Assembly: GCF_003028855.1 (NCBI RefSeq)
Contig: NZ_CP028324.1
Coordinates: forward strand, 6,200,001 to 6,264,000
Source: Pseudoduganella armeniaca
GTDB lineage: Bacteria > Pseudomonadota > Gammaproteobacteria > Burkholderiales > Burkholderiaceae_D
Reading direction: 5' to 3'
DNA length: 64,000 nucleotides
The notes under the pieces were generated by a model. It saw nothing but the letters and a program-made list of their open reading frames with translations. It was not told the origin of the DNA and searched no databases. Below, piece by piece: positions 41,109 through 49,963 of this stretch; position 1 is the first letter of the stretch; every line of letters starts with the position of its first letter. The position numbers were made by a program, and so were the translations under genes.

Positions 41109-42518
41109 TTACGCGTCCGCCGGCACGGCCTGCCCAGCCAGCCGCCGCACCGTCATGCCGTCGGCGCGGTCTTCGACCTGATACCCCAGCTCGGCAATCG
41201 CCGCGCGCAGTGCGTCCGACTGTTTCCAGTCCTTCGCGGCACGGCATTGCCGGCGCTGTTCGACCAGCGCCTTGACCTCGTCCGGGATGCTGGCTTCGCC
41301 GAGATGGGCGGGTTGCCACCGGTTCAGGTCGAAGCCCAGCACGCTGTCGACAGCGTCGAGGCTGGCGCGCTTGACGGCGGGTGCCAGATCGCTCTTGAGC
41401 AGTTCCCACACCGTGGCAAGCGCGCGTGGCAGGTTCAGGTCGTTGTTGACCTCGGCCCGGAAGCGTTCCATGAACGACTGGTCCGGACGGCCACCAGCGG
41501 GCCAGGACGCATAGGTCGTGCGCAAGCGCATCAGTGCCGATTGCGCGGCCTGCAGCGCCTCCCAAGTGAAGTTCAACGGACTGCGGTAATGCGCCGTCAG
41601 GCAGAGATAACGATAGGCCAGCGGATCGATGCCCTTGTCCAGCAAGGTCTGCAGGCGCAGGAAGTCGCCGCTGGATTTGGACATCTTGGCGGCATCGAGC
41701 TGCAGGAAATGCCCGTGCATCCAGAAATTCGCCAGGCGGGTGCCATGGCAGGCCTGGTTTTGCGCGATTTCGTTGGTATGGTGGATGGCGATATGGTCCT
41801 CGCCACCGCAGTGGATATCGAACCAGGGCTCCAGGTATTTGGCGGACATGGCGGAGCATTCGATATGCCAGCCCGGGAAGCCGGTGCCCCAGGGGCTGTC
41901 CCACTCCATCTGGCGCGTTTCGCCGGCCGGGCTGAATTTCCACAACGCAAAGTCGGTCACATTGCGCTTTTCTCCCAGCGAAACGCGCCGGCCGGCGTCC
42001 AGGCCGGCTTTGTCGATACGCGCCAGGTAGCCATAGTCGTCGAGTTTGGTGGTATCGAAGTAGATGCCGTCACTGGTCCGATAGGTATAGCCTTTCGCTT
42101 CGAGCGCCTGGATGAATGCGATCTGTTCGGCGATGTGATCGGTGGCCTTGCACCATACCGCTGGTTCCAGCATGTTCAGGGCCCGCATGTCGGCCTTGAA
42201 CGCGTCGGTGAAGCGCTGGGCGATGGCCCATGCCGATTCGCCGGTGCGGCGGCTGCCGCGCTCCATCTTGTCCTCGCCGTCATCGGCGTCCGACAGCAGA
42301 TGGCCGACGTCGGTGATGTTGATGACATGGCGTACGGTGTAGCCGTTCAGTTCCAGGGCACGGCGCAAGATGTCCTCGAACAGATACGTCCGCAAATTGC
42401 CGATATGCGCGAAGTCGTAAACAGTGGGGCCGCAGCAGTACAGTCCAACCCATTCCTTGTGCACGGGTTCGAACTGACGCACGCGGCGTTCCCAATTGTC
42501 GTAAAGCTCAATAGTCAT
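41109..42518 (-). CDS. cysS: Cysteinyl-tRNA synthetase, atypical lineage, cluster-encoded
   Basis: A 469-residue class I synthetase with HIGN (38-41), KMSKS (278-282) and all zinc ligands (Cys 29, Cys 221, His 246, Glu 250). Features such as NITDVGHLLSDADDGEDKM, DGIYFDTTKLDDYG and GGEDHIAIHHTNEIAQ belong to a CysRS type unlike the proteobacterial housekeeping enzyme (which reads NITDIDDKI and FPHHENE). A second CysRS in a biosynthetic cluster may be a resistance copy, or may activate Cys for a ligation (inference). The active site looks intact. Confidence 0.88.
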   Translation of the reverse strand: MTIELYDNWERRVRQFEPVHKEWVGLYCCGPTVYDFAHIGNLRTYLFEDILRRALELNGYTVRHVINITDVGHLLSDADDGEDKMERGSRRTGESAWAIAQRFTDAFKADMRALNMLEPAVWCKATDHIAEQIAFIQALEAKGYTYRTSDGIYFDTTKLDDYGYLARIDKAGLDAGRRVSLGEKRNVTDFALWKFSPAGETRQMEWDSPWGTGFPGWHIECSAMSAKYLEPWFDIHCGGEDHIAIHHTNEIAQNQACHGTRLANFWMHGHFLQLDAAKMSKSSGDFLRLQTLLDKGIDPLAYRYLCLTAHYRSPLNFTWEALQAAQSALMRLRTTYASWPAGGRPDQSFMERFRAEVNNDLNLPRALATVWELLKSDLAPAVKRASLDAVDSVLGFDLNRWQPAHLGEASIPDEVKALVEQRRQCRAAKDWKQSDALRAAIAELGYQVEDRADGMTVRRLAGQAVPADA

Positions 42519-42556
42519 GATTTCCTAAGTCATATCGAAACAGTAAAGCGGCATGT

Positions 42557-42982
42557 TCAAGGCACGGCGGCCTGCAACAGATGCAGCAGATTGCATTTTT
42601 CCTGCCATGCGGCGCGATCGCCCACCGCCGTGATCTTGGCGATCTCCCCGGCGCTCATCTCGGCTTGCGCCTGGATCAGCCGCTCCGCCACGTGCGGATC
42701 GGGCAGCACCGGCCCGAAGAAGGTGACGGCATTCCCTTTTTGCAGCAGCAATGTCGGGAAATTCACCACGTCGAGGTCGCCAACCACGTCAGCCTGGTCC
42801 TCGATATCGATCCACGTGAAGCGGAAGGAAGGGTTACGCACCGCCAGCTCGTCGAAACCCTTGCGATAACCGTTACAGGTATTACACCAGGCGGCACACA
42901 GGCAGGCGACGACCCACCCCTCATTTTGCAGGACCTGTGCGATCTGATCGCGATTGTTGCTTTCCAAAGCTAAACTGTACAT
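42557..42982 (-). CDS. Thioredoxin-family protein
   Basis: A 141-residue thioredoxin fold with redox motif CNTC (33-36; AAWCNTCNGY) and the cis-Pro segment VVNFPTLLL. A C-terminal helical extension of about 40 residues follows. ATG 42982 fits the family. The longer frame to 43048 would overlap the spacer. It lies 38 bases ahead of cysS and may serve the cluster's cysteine chemistry or be a general reductase. Confidence 0.82.
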   Translation of the reverse strand: MYSLALESNNRDQIAQVLQNEGWVVACLCAAWCNTCNGYRKGFDELAVRNPSFRFTWIDIEDQADVVGDLDVVNFPTLLLQKGNAVTFFGPVLPDPHVAERLIQAQAEMSAGEIAKITAVGDRAAWQEKCNLLHLLQAAVP

Positions 42983-43054
42983 TGCAAGCTCACAAATTAG
43001 AAGTTGCGAAGCGGCGGCAATGGTCGTTGCCGCCAACGTGGTTGGCAAACCCGC

Positions 43055-44137
43055 TCAACACCCGATCGCCAGCAGGCGCGCGGGGGCACGCACCGCCAGG
43101 CGCTCTCCGCTCGGCTGCAGGCCGCCATGGTCGGCATGGCGCGTGAAACACACCACTTCGTCGCTGTGCTGGTTCGCGACCAGCAGCCACGCGCCACACG
43201 GCGTCACCAGCAAATCGCGCGGATGGACGCCTTCGCATGAAACCTGGCCGCGTGCACGCGGATGCCCGTCGGCGTCGATTTCGAAAATCGCGATCTGATT
43301 CAGGTGGCCGCGGTTGGAAACGTACAGGAAGCGGCCATCGGGCGACAATGCCAGCGCGGCACCGGCCCCGCGCGCCGTGCCGTGGTTCGATAACGGCAGC
43401 GTCGCACGACGGATCAGCATGCCGTTCTCGTACCGGTAGGCGACGACCTGCTCGGCCGCCTCCGCCACCAGGAAGGCATGGCGCCCATCGGGCGTAAACA
43501 GCAGGTGGCGCGGGCCGGCGTTGGGCGTGACGGCCGCCACGCCGGCCTCGCGCAGCACCACGTCGTCACCGGTGGGCGCGAAGCGGTAACGGCGCACGCG
43601 GTCGCGGCCGAGGTCCGGCACGAAGACATAGCCGGCATCCGGCGACGGCACGATCGCATGGGCGTGCGACGGGTAGGCGTAGGAAATCGCCATGCCGCCA
43701 CCGCTGAGGGCCCCGTTGTCCGGCCGCCGCCGGTAGGCGGCGATACCGCTGCCGCCAGCCTGCTCGCTGCCGTAGTTGGCCACGAACACATGGCTGCCAT
43801 CGGCCGACAGCACCAGGTGGCAAGGGAAGTCGCCGGCCGTGGCCATGCGGCCAATCGGCCGCAAGCGCGATGCCGCCTGATCGAAGGCATACGCGCACAC
43901 GCCGCCGCGACCACCGCCCTGTTCGTCCACCGCATACACATAGCGGCCATCGCCACTCGCCACCAGGTAGGACGCGTTCCTGGCGCTGACGTCCCACCCC
44001 AGCGACGTGATGCGTGGCGGACGTTGCGCGCCGCCCGGCGGTTCGAACCGGAAGATCCGGATGCCGCCGCCGTCCCCGGTGGGGCTGCTGTAGCAGCCCA
44101 CCAGCAAGGTAAAGCCATCTGGCCGCCTGTCCTGCAT
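43055..44137 (-). CDS. Lactonase-family beta-propeller (6-phosphogluconolactonase-like)
   Basis: A 360-residue seven-bladed propeller of the PF10282 type. Repeats such as GDGRYVYAVDEQ, ADGSHVFVANYG, PDAGYVFVPDLG, PDGRHAFLVAEA and PDGRFLYVSNRG are visible. Family members hydrolyse sugar lactones or carboxymuconolactone. ATG 44137 is chosen because AGGAGG lies eight bases before it. It is 32 bases downstream of the enolase-superfamily gene. The two could act in sequence on a sugar acid or lactone (inference). Confidence 0.85.
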   Translation of the reverse strand: MQDRRPDGFTLLVGCYSSPTGDGGGIRIFRFEPPGGAQRPPRITSLGWDVSARNASYLVASGDGRYVYAVDEQGGGRGGVCAYAFDQAASRLRPIGRMATAGDFPCHLVLSADGSHVFVANYGSEQAGGSGIAAYRRRPDNGALSGGGMAISYAYPSHAHAIVPSPDAGYVFVPDLGRDRVRRYRFAPTGDDVVLREAGVAAVTPNAGPRHLLFTPDGRHAFLVAEAAEQVVAYRYENGMLIRRATLPLSNHGTARGAGAALALSPDGRFLYVSNRGHLNQIAIFEIDADGHPRARGQVSCEGVHPRDLLVTPCGAWLLVANQHSDEVVCFTRHADHGGLQPSGERLAVRAPARLLAIGC

Positions 44138-44169
44138 GCTGGTTGCCTCCTGTCGCTGCCGTGTGCCGC

Positions 44170-45318
44170 TCAATCTTGCGTGACGGTGTATTCGCCGATC
44201 TTGTAACGTTCGATCGCCTCGCGGTCGACCTCCACGCCCAGGCCCGGGCCTTCCGGCAGGTAGGCGTACGGCGCATCGATGCGGTGCGGCGTGCGCAGCA
44301 GGTCGTGCTGACGCAGCAGGCGGCCGAAGATGTCGCTGGGCCAGACGCAGCTCTTGGCGGCGCAGGCATTGTGGATGAACATCGCCTCGAGGATGCCCAG
44401 GTCGATCTCGGAACCATGCCAGCAGTTGACGCCGGCGGCGGCGGCGATGCCGTCGAGCTGGCGGAAGCTGTCCAGGCCGGCGTTGAAGTTGAACCCGTCG
44501 ACGGCGCCGTGCATCAGCGCGTTGATGGCGTCATGGATCGCCTGGCCTTCCTGCTCGTAGGGAGGCGAAACGTGCAGCACGATGGGGATCGAGGTGAACT
44601 TGCGCAGGTCGGCGCCCTGCATCAGCATCCAGTGCGGCATCGGATCCTCCAGCAGCAGCACATTGCCCACCTCTTCCAGGGCGCGCGCCAGCGGCCGCAC
44701 GTAACCCAGGTTCTTCCAGCGCATGTTCGGGTCGAAGATCAGCTTCAGCCCAGGCGCCGCTTCCTTGATGCGCGCGCACAGCTCGGGAACGTTGTCTTCC
44801 AGGTCCGCCTTGAGCTTCAGCACCTTGTAGCCCATGTCCTGGAAGCGCTTGGCCACGGGACCGATATCCTCCAGCGTACGATGGCTGGACCAGGCGCTCA
44901 CTTCCACCTTGGTGCGGATCGGACCGCCGAGCAGGTCGACCACGCGCATGCCCTTGCACTTCGCGTAGGCATCCCAGATGACGCATTCGAAGCCGTAGTG
45001 TTCGCGGCACAAGCCGATCGGCAGTGCCTGCAAGGTCAGGTCGTCGATCGCCAGGCCGATCAGACCCTGGGCGATATTCTTCACCGTCGGCCAGTCGTGG
45101 TCCCGGTAGAATTCGCCATAGCCGACCACGCCGTTACTCAGCGTCATCGTAACGATCAGCTTGGGCAGCTCGTCGAACTGCACGCCCCAGGCCTTCTTGC
45201 CGTCCACCGGCTGACGGTGCAACGGCTTCGGCAGCGACGACGAATTGATCGCGCCTTCATGCGTCGGTACGACGACCTCGTCGAAATGCAGCTTCGTGAT
45301 GATGATTTTGTCCGTCAT
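44170..45318 (-). CDS. Mandelate racemase/muconate-lactonizing (enolase superfamily) enzyme
   Basis: A 382-residue TIM-barrel enzyme. The capping domain is 1-125. A KxK motif is at 168-170 (KLK), metal ligands are Asp 196 (IFDPN) and Glu 224 (LLEDP), and His 301 in CWHGSEIDLGI is a possible general acid/base. The third acidic metal ligand normally found after the next strand is not evident; IVLHVSPP stands there. Family reactions begin with proton abstraction next to a carboxylate (racemisation, dehydration or cycloisomerisation). Substrate unknown. Confidence 0.85.
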   Translation of the reverse strand: MTDKIIITKLHFDEVVVPTHEGAINSSSLPKPLHRQPVDGKKAWGVQFDELPKLIVTMTLSNGVVGYGEFYRDHDWPTVKNIAQGLIGLAIDDLTLQALPIGLCREHYGFECVIWDAYAKCKGMRVVDLLGGPIRTKVEVSAWSSHRTLEDIGPVAKRFQDMGYKVLKLKADLEDNVPELCARIKEAAPGLKLIFDPNMRWKNLGYVRPLARALEEVGNVLLLEDPMPHWMLMQGADLRKFTSIPIVLHVSPPYEQEGQAIHDAINALMHGAVDGFNFNAGLDSFRQLDGIAAAAGVNCWHGSEIDLGILEAMFIHNACAAKSCVWPSDIFGRLLRQHDLLRTPHRIDAPYAYLPEGPGLGVEVDREAIERYKIGEYTVTQD

Positions 45319-45350
45319 GTTGCGATCCTCTGATGTGAGTTGAACGAGTT

Positions 45351-46187
45351 TCAAGTGGGGCAAGCGGGAGCCAGGAACGGCTTGCCGCTGGTGAAAAACT
45401 GGGCGACCCCGGGAATCCCCGCGGTCAGTCCGCCATCGGCCACCAGCACGCTGCCGGTGATGATGCGGGCGTCCGGCGATGCCAGGAACGCGGCGATGCC
45501 GGCGATGTCGGCCGGCGTGGCGACGCCCTGCAGCGGGTAGAGCCGCGCCGCTTCCTCGATGAATTCGGGCCGCTCGGCCAGCATGCGTTCCCACGCCTGC
45601 GTCTTGACCGTGCCCGGGCAGATCACGTTGGCGCGAATGCCGTAGTGGCCATATTCGACCGCCATCTGCTTGGTGAACTGGATCAAGCCGGCCTTGGCGG
45701 CGCTGTAGCCAGGGTCGCCGTAGATGCCCAGCCCATTGACCGAGCCGATGTTGACGACGTTACCCTTGCGCTGCCGCTGCATGTGCGGCAGCACCGCGGC
45801 GGCCAGGTAGAACGCGGCGTTCAGGTTCAGGTGGATGTCGGCCAGCCAGGTGGCCGGCGTGGCGTCCGCGATGGTCAGCGTCTTGTTGCCGCCGGCCGTG
45901 TTGATCAAGACGTCGATGCCGCCCATCTGAAACGCCACCTGGTCGACGATCGAGCGCACGGCCTCCGGTTCGGTCAGGTCGATCGCGGCGCAGTAGATGT
46001 CCGGCGGCGCGATTTCCAGCTCATGCGACAACAGCACCAGCTGCTCGCTGCGCACGTCGAGGCAGGCCAGTGCGTAGCCGTCGCGATGGAAGCGGCGGCA
46101 CATGGCACGGCCGATATCGCCGGCCGCGCCCGCGACCAGCGCGACGGGCCGGCGCGCGCTGCCGCCGCGGTGGTCAGGCTGCGTCAT
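45351..46187 (-). CDS. Short-chain dehydrogenase/reductase
   Basis: A 278-residue classical SDR: cofactor motif AGAAGDIGRA (19-28), NTAGG (96-100), and catalytic Ser 149, Tyr 161 and Lys 165 (YSAAK). Asp at the end of the second strand (CLDVRS) favours NAD. ATG 46187 overlaps the ATP-grasp gene by 14 bases, with GGAGG just upstream. It probably oxidises or reduces a hydroxyl on a cluster intermediate. Confidence 0.88.
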   Translation of the reverse strand: MTQPDHRGGSARRPVALVAGAAGDIGRAMCRRFHRDGYALACLDVRSEQLVLLSHELEIAPPDIYCAAIDLTEPEAVRSIVDQVAFQMGGIDVLINTAGGNKTLTIADATPATWLADIHLNLNAAFYLAAAVLPHMQRQRKGNVVNIGSVNGLGIYGDPGYSAAKAGLIQFTKQMAVEYGHYGIRANVICPGTVKTQAWERMLAERPEFIEEAARLYPLQGVATPADIAGIAAFLASPDARIITGSVLVADGGLTAGIPGVAQFFTSGKPFLAPACPT

Positions 46188-47154
46188 CGAGCCTCCACGG
46201 CGCGCCATCGGCCGGCAGCGCTGGCGCGCCCACCGCGTCGCCCAGGTAGCGTGCGATCAGTTCGATCTTCAGCGCGTCCATCTCGGCAAAATAGGGCGGC
46301 ACCGGCACGTTCAGCGATGCGAAGTGCTGGCCGTAGAACACGCCGATCATCGGATTGACTTCGAGTACGTATGGCAGCCCGTCATCGTCGCTGCGCACCA
46401 TGTCGACGATGGTCGCGGTAATGCCCAGGGCACGCGCCGCCGCCAGCGCGGTTTCCTTCGCATCCTCGTCGGCCGGAATGAACTCGGCATGGCCGCCCGA
46501 CTTCACGTTGGTCTTGAAACGATGCCCCATGACGCGGCTGAAGCCCTGGCCGACCACCTGGCCGTCGAATACTTCGACGCGGATGTCGCGGGCGCTGAAG
46601 TTGATGTACTTTTCGACGTACAGGTTCGGCACGTGGCTCTTGGCGAACAGGTAGAAGTCATAGAAGGCCTCGAAATCCTCGAACATCATGATGCCTTCCG
46701 CGCAGATCTTGTCACGCGGCTTGACGACCAGCTTGCCCCACCCACCCAGCAGTTCGCGCAACACCTCCTTTTCCTCGCCCATCGGGATCAGCGCCGAGGG
46801 CGTCACGCGCACGCCGTGGCGGCGCAGGATGGCACTGGCAATGAACTTGTCATTGGCATAGCTGTAGGACTGGTGGTCGTTGACGATCCGCACGCCGGAC
46901 AGTTCCAGCATCTTCAGCATGTCGTGCTGATGGGCGTTGCGCTGCTCGGCATTCATGTGAAAGAACAGGTCGCAATCGGACAGGTTGACGCCGTCCTTCG
47001 TGTACACCTGGCCATCCTTGACATGGCATTCGCGCATGTCGAAATCGTAGTGCACCACGCAGCCGCGCCGCTGCAGCCGCTCGACGATCTGCTGGCGGAT
47101 CACGTGCCCGTTCTCGTTGGTGTACATCCAGATACCGATCTTCTTCGGATTCAT
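46174..47154 (-). CDS. ATP-grasp ligase (RimK-like)
   Basis: A 326-residue ATP-grasp enzyme. The pre-ATP domain is 1-110 (KKIGIWMYTNENGHV). The ATP-binding lysine strand is KLVVKPRDKICAEGIMMF (about 140-157). The metal-binding strand PYVLEVNPMIGVFYG is near residue 272. RimK/glutathione-synthetase relatives join a carboxylate to an amine through an acyl phosphate, so this is a candidate peptide- or amide-bond former outside the NRPS. It overlaps pepP by ATGA. Confidence 0.88.
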   Translation of the reverse strand: MNPKKIGIWMYTNENGHVIRQQIVERLQRRGCVVHYDFDMRECHVKDGQVYTKDGVNLSDCDLFFHMNAEQRNAHQHDMLKMLELSGVRIVNDHQSYSYANDKFIASAILRRHGVRVTPSALIPMGEEKEVLRELLGGWGKLVVKPRDKICAEGIMMFEDFEAFYDFYLFAKSHVPNLYVEKYINFSARDIRVEVFDGQVVGQGFSRVMGHRFKTNVKSGGHAEFIPADEDAKETALAAARALGITATIVDMVRSDDDGLPYVLEVNPMIGVFYGQHFASLNVPVPPYFAEMDALKIELIARYLGDAVGAPALPADGAPWRLDDAA

Positions 47155-48506
47155 TGCTCCTCCTGTTGATTAACCCCTGCGGCACGACCGCGCGCGGTGC
47201 GTGCCATGAATGCTTCGATCGCTTCGGGCTCTTTCGGCAGCACCGCCGACAGCACCTCGCAACCGCCCGCGCCGATGCGCACGTTGTCCTCGATGCGAAC
47301 GCCGATGCCGCGCAGCGCCGGCGGTACCGTGTCGTCGTCGCGACCGAAATACAGCCCGGGCTCGACGGTCATCACCATGCCTTCCACCAGCGGCCGCCAG
47401 CCGTCCAGGGAGCAGTACGAGGTCTCGTCATGTACATCCATGCCCAGCCAATGGCCGATGTTGTGCGGGAAATAGCGGCGGTACGCCTCGGCCTCGACCA
47501 GCTGGTCAGCCGCGCCGGCCAGGACGCCCAGGTCCAGCAACGCCTGCGTCACGCGCTCGGCGAATACCCGCTGCAGTTCGTCCATGCGCACGCCGGGGCG
47601 CAGCATGCCGATCAGCGTGCACTGGATCGCCAGCACGTGCTCGTACACCGCCCGCTGAGGGGCGGTAAAGCGGCCGTTGGCCGGCAAGGTACGGGTCAGG
47701 TCGGAGCTGTAATAGCCGTATTCGGCGCCGATATCGACGATGACGAGCTCGCCGTCCTCGATCACGTCGTCGTTGCGCTGCCGGTAGTGCGACTGGCAGC
47801 CCTTGACGCCGGAGCTGACATGCGGGTTGAACGCCAGTTGCGCGCCCTGGCGCACCATCTCATGGGCGATCTCGGCTTCCACCACGTGGCCGGCGACGCC
47901 GGGGCCGATGGCCGCCATGCCGCGCAGCATGGCGTCGCACGTGATGTCGATCGTCTTGCGCATCAGTGCCGTTTCCGCCGGGCTTTTCTTCATGCGCATC
48001 TCGCCAAGGAGGGTGTCCAGGTCCGTCAGCACGGCCGGGCTGACGATGCCGCGGCGCGAGCGCATCTTCAGCCCGGCCAGCCAGTGCGACATGCGCAGCA
48101 GCAGGGCCGGGTCGTGCCCGAGGCGCAAGGCCACCTGCTTCCGGCCGGCCAACAAGGCCGGCATCATCTCCTCCATGGCGTCCAGCGGGAAGGCCTGGTC
48201 GACGCCATGCAGCGCGGCCGCGCGTTCCGGCCCGCAGATCGGGCCCAGCCACATTTCGCGCAGGCCCGCGCGTGGCTTGCAGAACAAGATGTACTCGCCT
48301 TCCGGGCGGCCGGGACAAAACACGGCATACGCCTCCGTTTCCGCAAAGCCGGTCAGGTACAGGAAATTGCTGGCCGGGCGGAACAGATAGCAGGTGTCGT
48401 TGGTCCGTTCGACCTCGCTGCCGGCACCCACCACCGCGATGGCGTGCGGCCCCAGCGCATCGAGCAGGGCGGCGCGGCGCTGGCGGTATTCGCTTTCGAT
48501 TAGCAT
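47151..48506 (-). CDS. pepP: Xaa-Pro aminopeptidase (M24)
   Basis: A 451-residue M24 metallopeptidase. All five metal ligands are visible: two Asp in VIVDIGAEYGYYSSDLTRT, His in PHNIGHWLGMDVHD, and Glu in VEPGLYF and GVRIEDNV. The N-terminal creatinase-like domain has LTGFAETEAYAVF. The normal PepP is a housekeeping gene; its place inside this operon suggests trimming of a peptide precursor or product (inference). Confidence 0.88.
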   Translation of the reverse strand: MLIESEYRQRRAALLDALGPHAIAVVGAGSEVERTNDTCYLFRPASNFLYLTGFAETEAYAVFCPGRPEGEYILFCKPRAGLREMWLGPICGPERAAALHGVDQAFPLDAMEEMMPALLAGRKQVALRLGHDPALLLRMSHWLAGLKMRSRRGIVSPAVLTDLDTLLGEMRMKKSPAETALMRKTIDITCDAMLRGMAAIGPGVAGHVVEAEIAHEMVRQGAQLAFNPHVSSGVKGCQSHYRQRNDDVIEDGELVIVDIGAEYGYYSSDLTRTLPANGRFTAPQRAVYEHVLAIQCTLIGMLRPGVRMDELQRVFAERVTQALLDLGVLAGAADQLVEAEAYRRYFPHNIGHWLGMDVHDETSYCSLDGWRPLVEGMVMTVEPGLYFGRDDDTVPPALRGIGVRIEDNVRIGAGGCEVLSAVLPKEPEAIEAFMARTARGRAAGVNQQEEQ

Positions 48507-48538
48507 CGGTGTCCTTCCTCATTCATGGCTGCTCGTGC

Positions 48539-49939
48539 CTACAGCACGGCATTGGCGACGATCAGTTCGTCCAGCGAGAGGCCGTCGCGCAGCCGCTGGC
48601 GTCCCTGCAATGCGGGGCACAGCAAGGTATCGGCCCGCTCTGCCAGGTCGCCCAGCAGGACGGCCTCGCCCAGGCCGCGCCGCGCCAGCCCGGCCTGCGC
48701 ACACGCCACCAGCGCCAGCGCGGCCTCGCGCAAGGCGGCAACCGGCAACACGCTGCGCAACCGGTCCTGCGTTGCCAGCAGGCGCCAAGCGGTATTGCTG
48801 CCGTGCGTGAACAGGTGCGCGAGTATGCTTTCGCAGCGCTCCAGTTCGGCAAGGCAACCGGCAATGAAGGCGGCCGGCGCGAACGCGCCGGCAACGGGCT
48901 GCTGGCAAATGCCGCGCACCTCGATCGTGTGGTAGCGCGACAAGGTGACGTGCTTGAAGCTCTTCAGGTAGACCAGGTGATCCGGGTGCGGGGCGAAGCG
49001 CACGGGCTCCGTGCTGCCGTCGGCATGGACGCGAAAACCGTCGATACTGTCGTGCGACAGGTAACCGTGCAGGGGCCGCGGCGAGAAATAGATGTAGCGG
49101 CCTTCGGCATCCTTGATATACCAGAGGGCCGCCTGCGCCACGCCGTCGAGCAGTTCTTCCAGCGAATCGAACGGGCGCGCATAGGGGCCGATGCTGCCCG
49201 GGTTCAGCCCGATGGTGCTGGCTTGGTAGTAATGGTCGCGCACGCACACGTAGTCATCGGCGGCCGCATCGCGATAACGCTGGGGCGAATTGGCAAACAG
49301 CAGCGGCATCACGCAATCGAGCTTGGACAGCAGGTTGACGACTCGCACCATCCGCTCGGGCTTGCAGTCCACGTGCACCTGGCTGGCATTGGCCACCGCA
49401 AAGAAATCGAGGTGGTGGAACGCGGTACGGTCCTGCCGCATGGCCAGGAAGCGGCGCAACATGGCGTAGTGCGCGATGTCGATCGGGCTGGTGTCCAAGT
49501 GGTCGAAATGCGGGTGCAAGCCAAAGCCGGAAATCACCCAGCCATGCGCTGCGAGAAAGCGGTTCAGGGCCGCCAGGTAGCCGCTGAAGCGCGCGCTGGC
49601 GTCCAGCAGGGAGTGGCAAGGCGCCAGCGAGAATTCGACCATGTGCACCGAATACTCGAAGACGACCCGGTCCAGCGCGGTCGGGTGCTCGACACCCGTC
49701 AACCTGCCCTGGCGGTCATGTTCGTAGGGCACGAAGCCCTGCTCGTCGATCAGCACCTGCATCAGGCGATAGGGAACGTCGGCCGCTTCCGGGCGGCCCG
49801 CCAGATCGATGAGCGGGAATTCCAGTTCGATGCCGAGACGCGATTCCGTTTTGTTCGCGCAGGGCGCGATAAAGCGCTCATACAACAGGTCATGCAGGGG
49901 CGCGGTCGAGGACGGAACGCTGGCGGTGGTAGTGTTCAT
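48539..49939 (-). CDS. Glutamate-cysteine ligase family (GCS2-like) enzyme
   Basis: A 466-residue carboxylate-amine ligase. Family marks: RLGIELEFPLID (34-45), the DRVVFEYSVHMVEFSLAP segment, WVISGFGLHPHFDH and ASQVHVDCKPE. These enzymes form a gamma-glutamyl bond through gamma-glutamyl phosphate. It differs from classical GshA in spacing and length, so the amine acceptor may not be cysteine. Next to a gamma-glutamyl hydrolase-like gene it could add a removable gamma-glutamyl group (inference). Confidence 0.82.
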   Translation of the reverse strand: MNTTTASVPSSTAPLHDLLYERFIAPCANKTESRLGIELEFPLIDLAGRPEAADVPYRLMQVLIDEQGFVPYEHDRQGRLTGVEHPTALDRVVFEYSVHMVEFSLAPCHSLLDASARFSGYLAALNRFLAAHGWVISGFGLHPHFDHLDTSPIDIAHYAMLRRFLAMRQDRTAFHHLDFFAVANASQVHVDCKPERMVRVVNLLSKLDCVMPLLFANSPQRYRDAAADDYVCVRDHYYQASTIGLNPGSIGPYARPFDSLEELLDGVAQAALWYIKDAEGRYIYFSPRPLHGYLSHDSIDGFRVHADGSTEPVRFAPHPDHLVYLKSFKHVTLSRYHTIEVRGICQQPVAGAFAPAAFIAGCLAELERCESILAHLFTHGSNTAWRLLATQDRLRSVLPVAALREAALALVACAQAGLARRGLGEAVLLGDLAERADTLLCPALQGRQRLRDGLSLDELIVANAVL

Positions 49940-49963
49940 CGGTGGGATCGCCTGGGAGACTGG

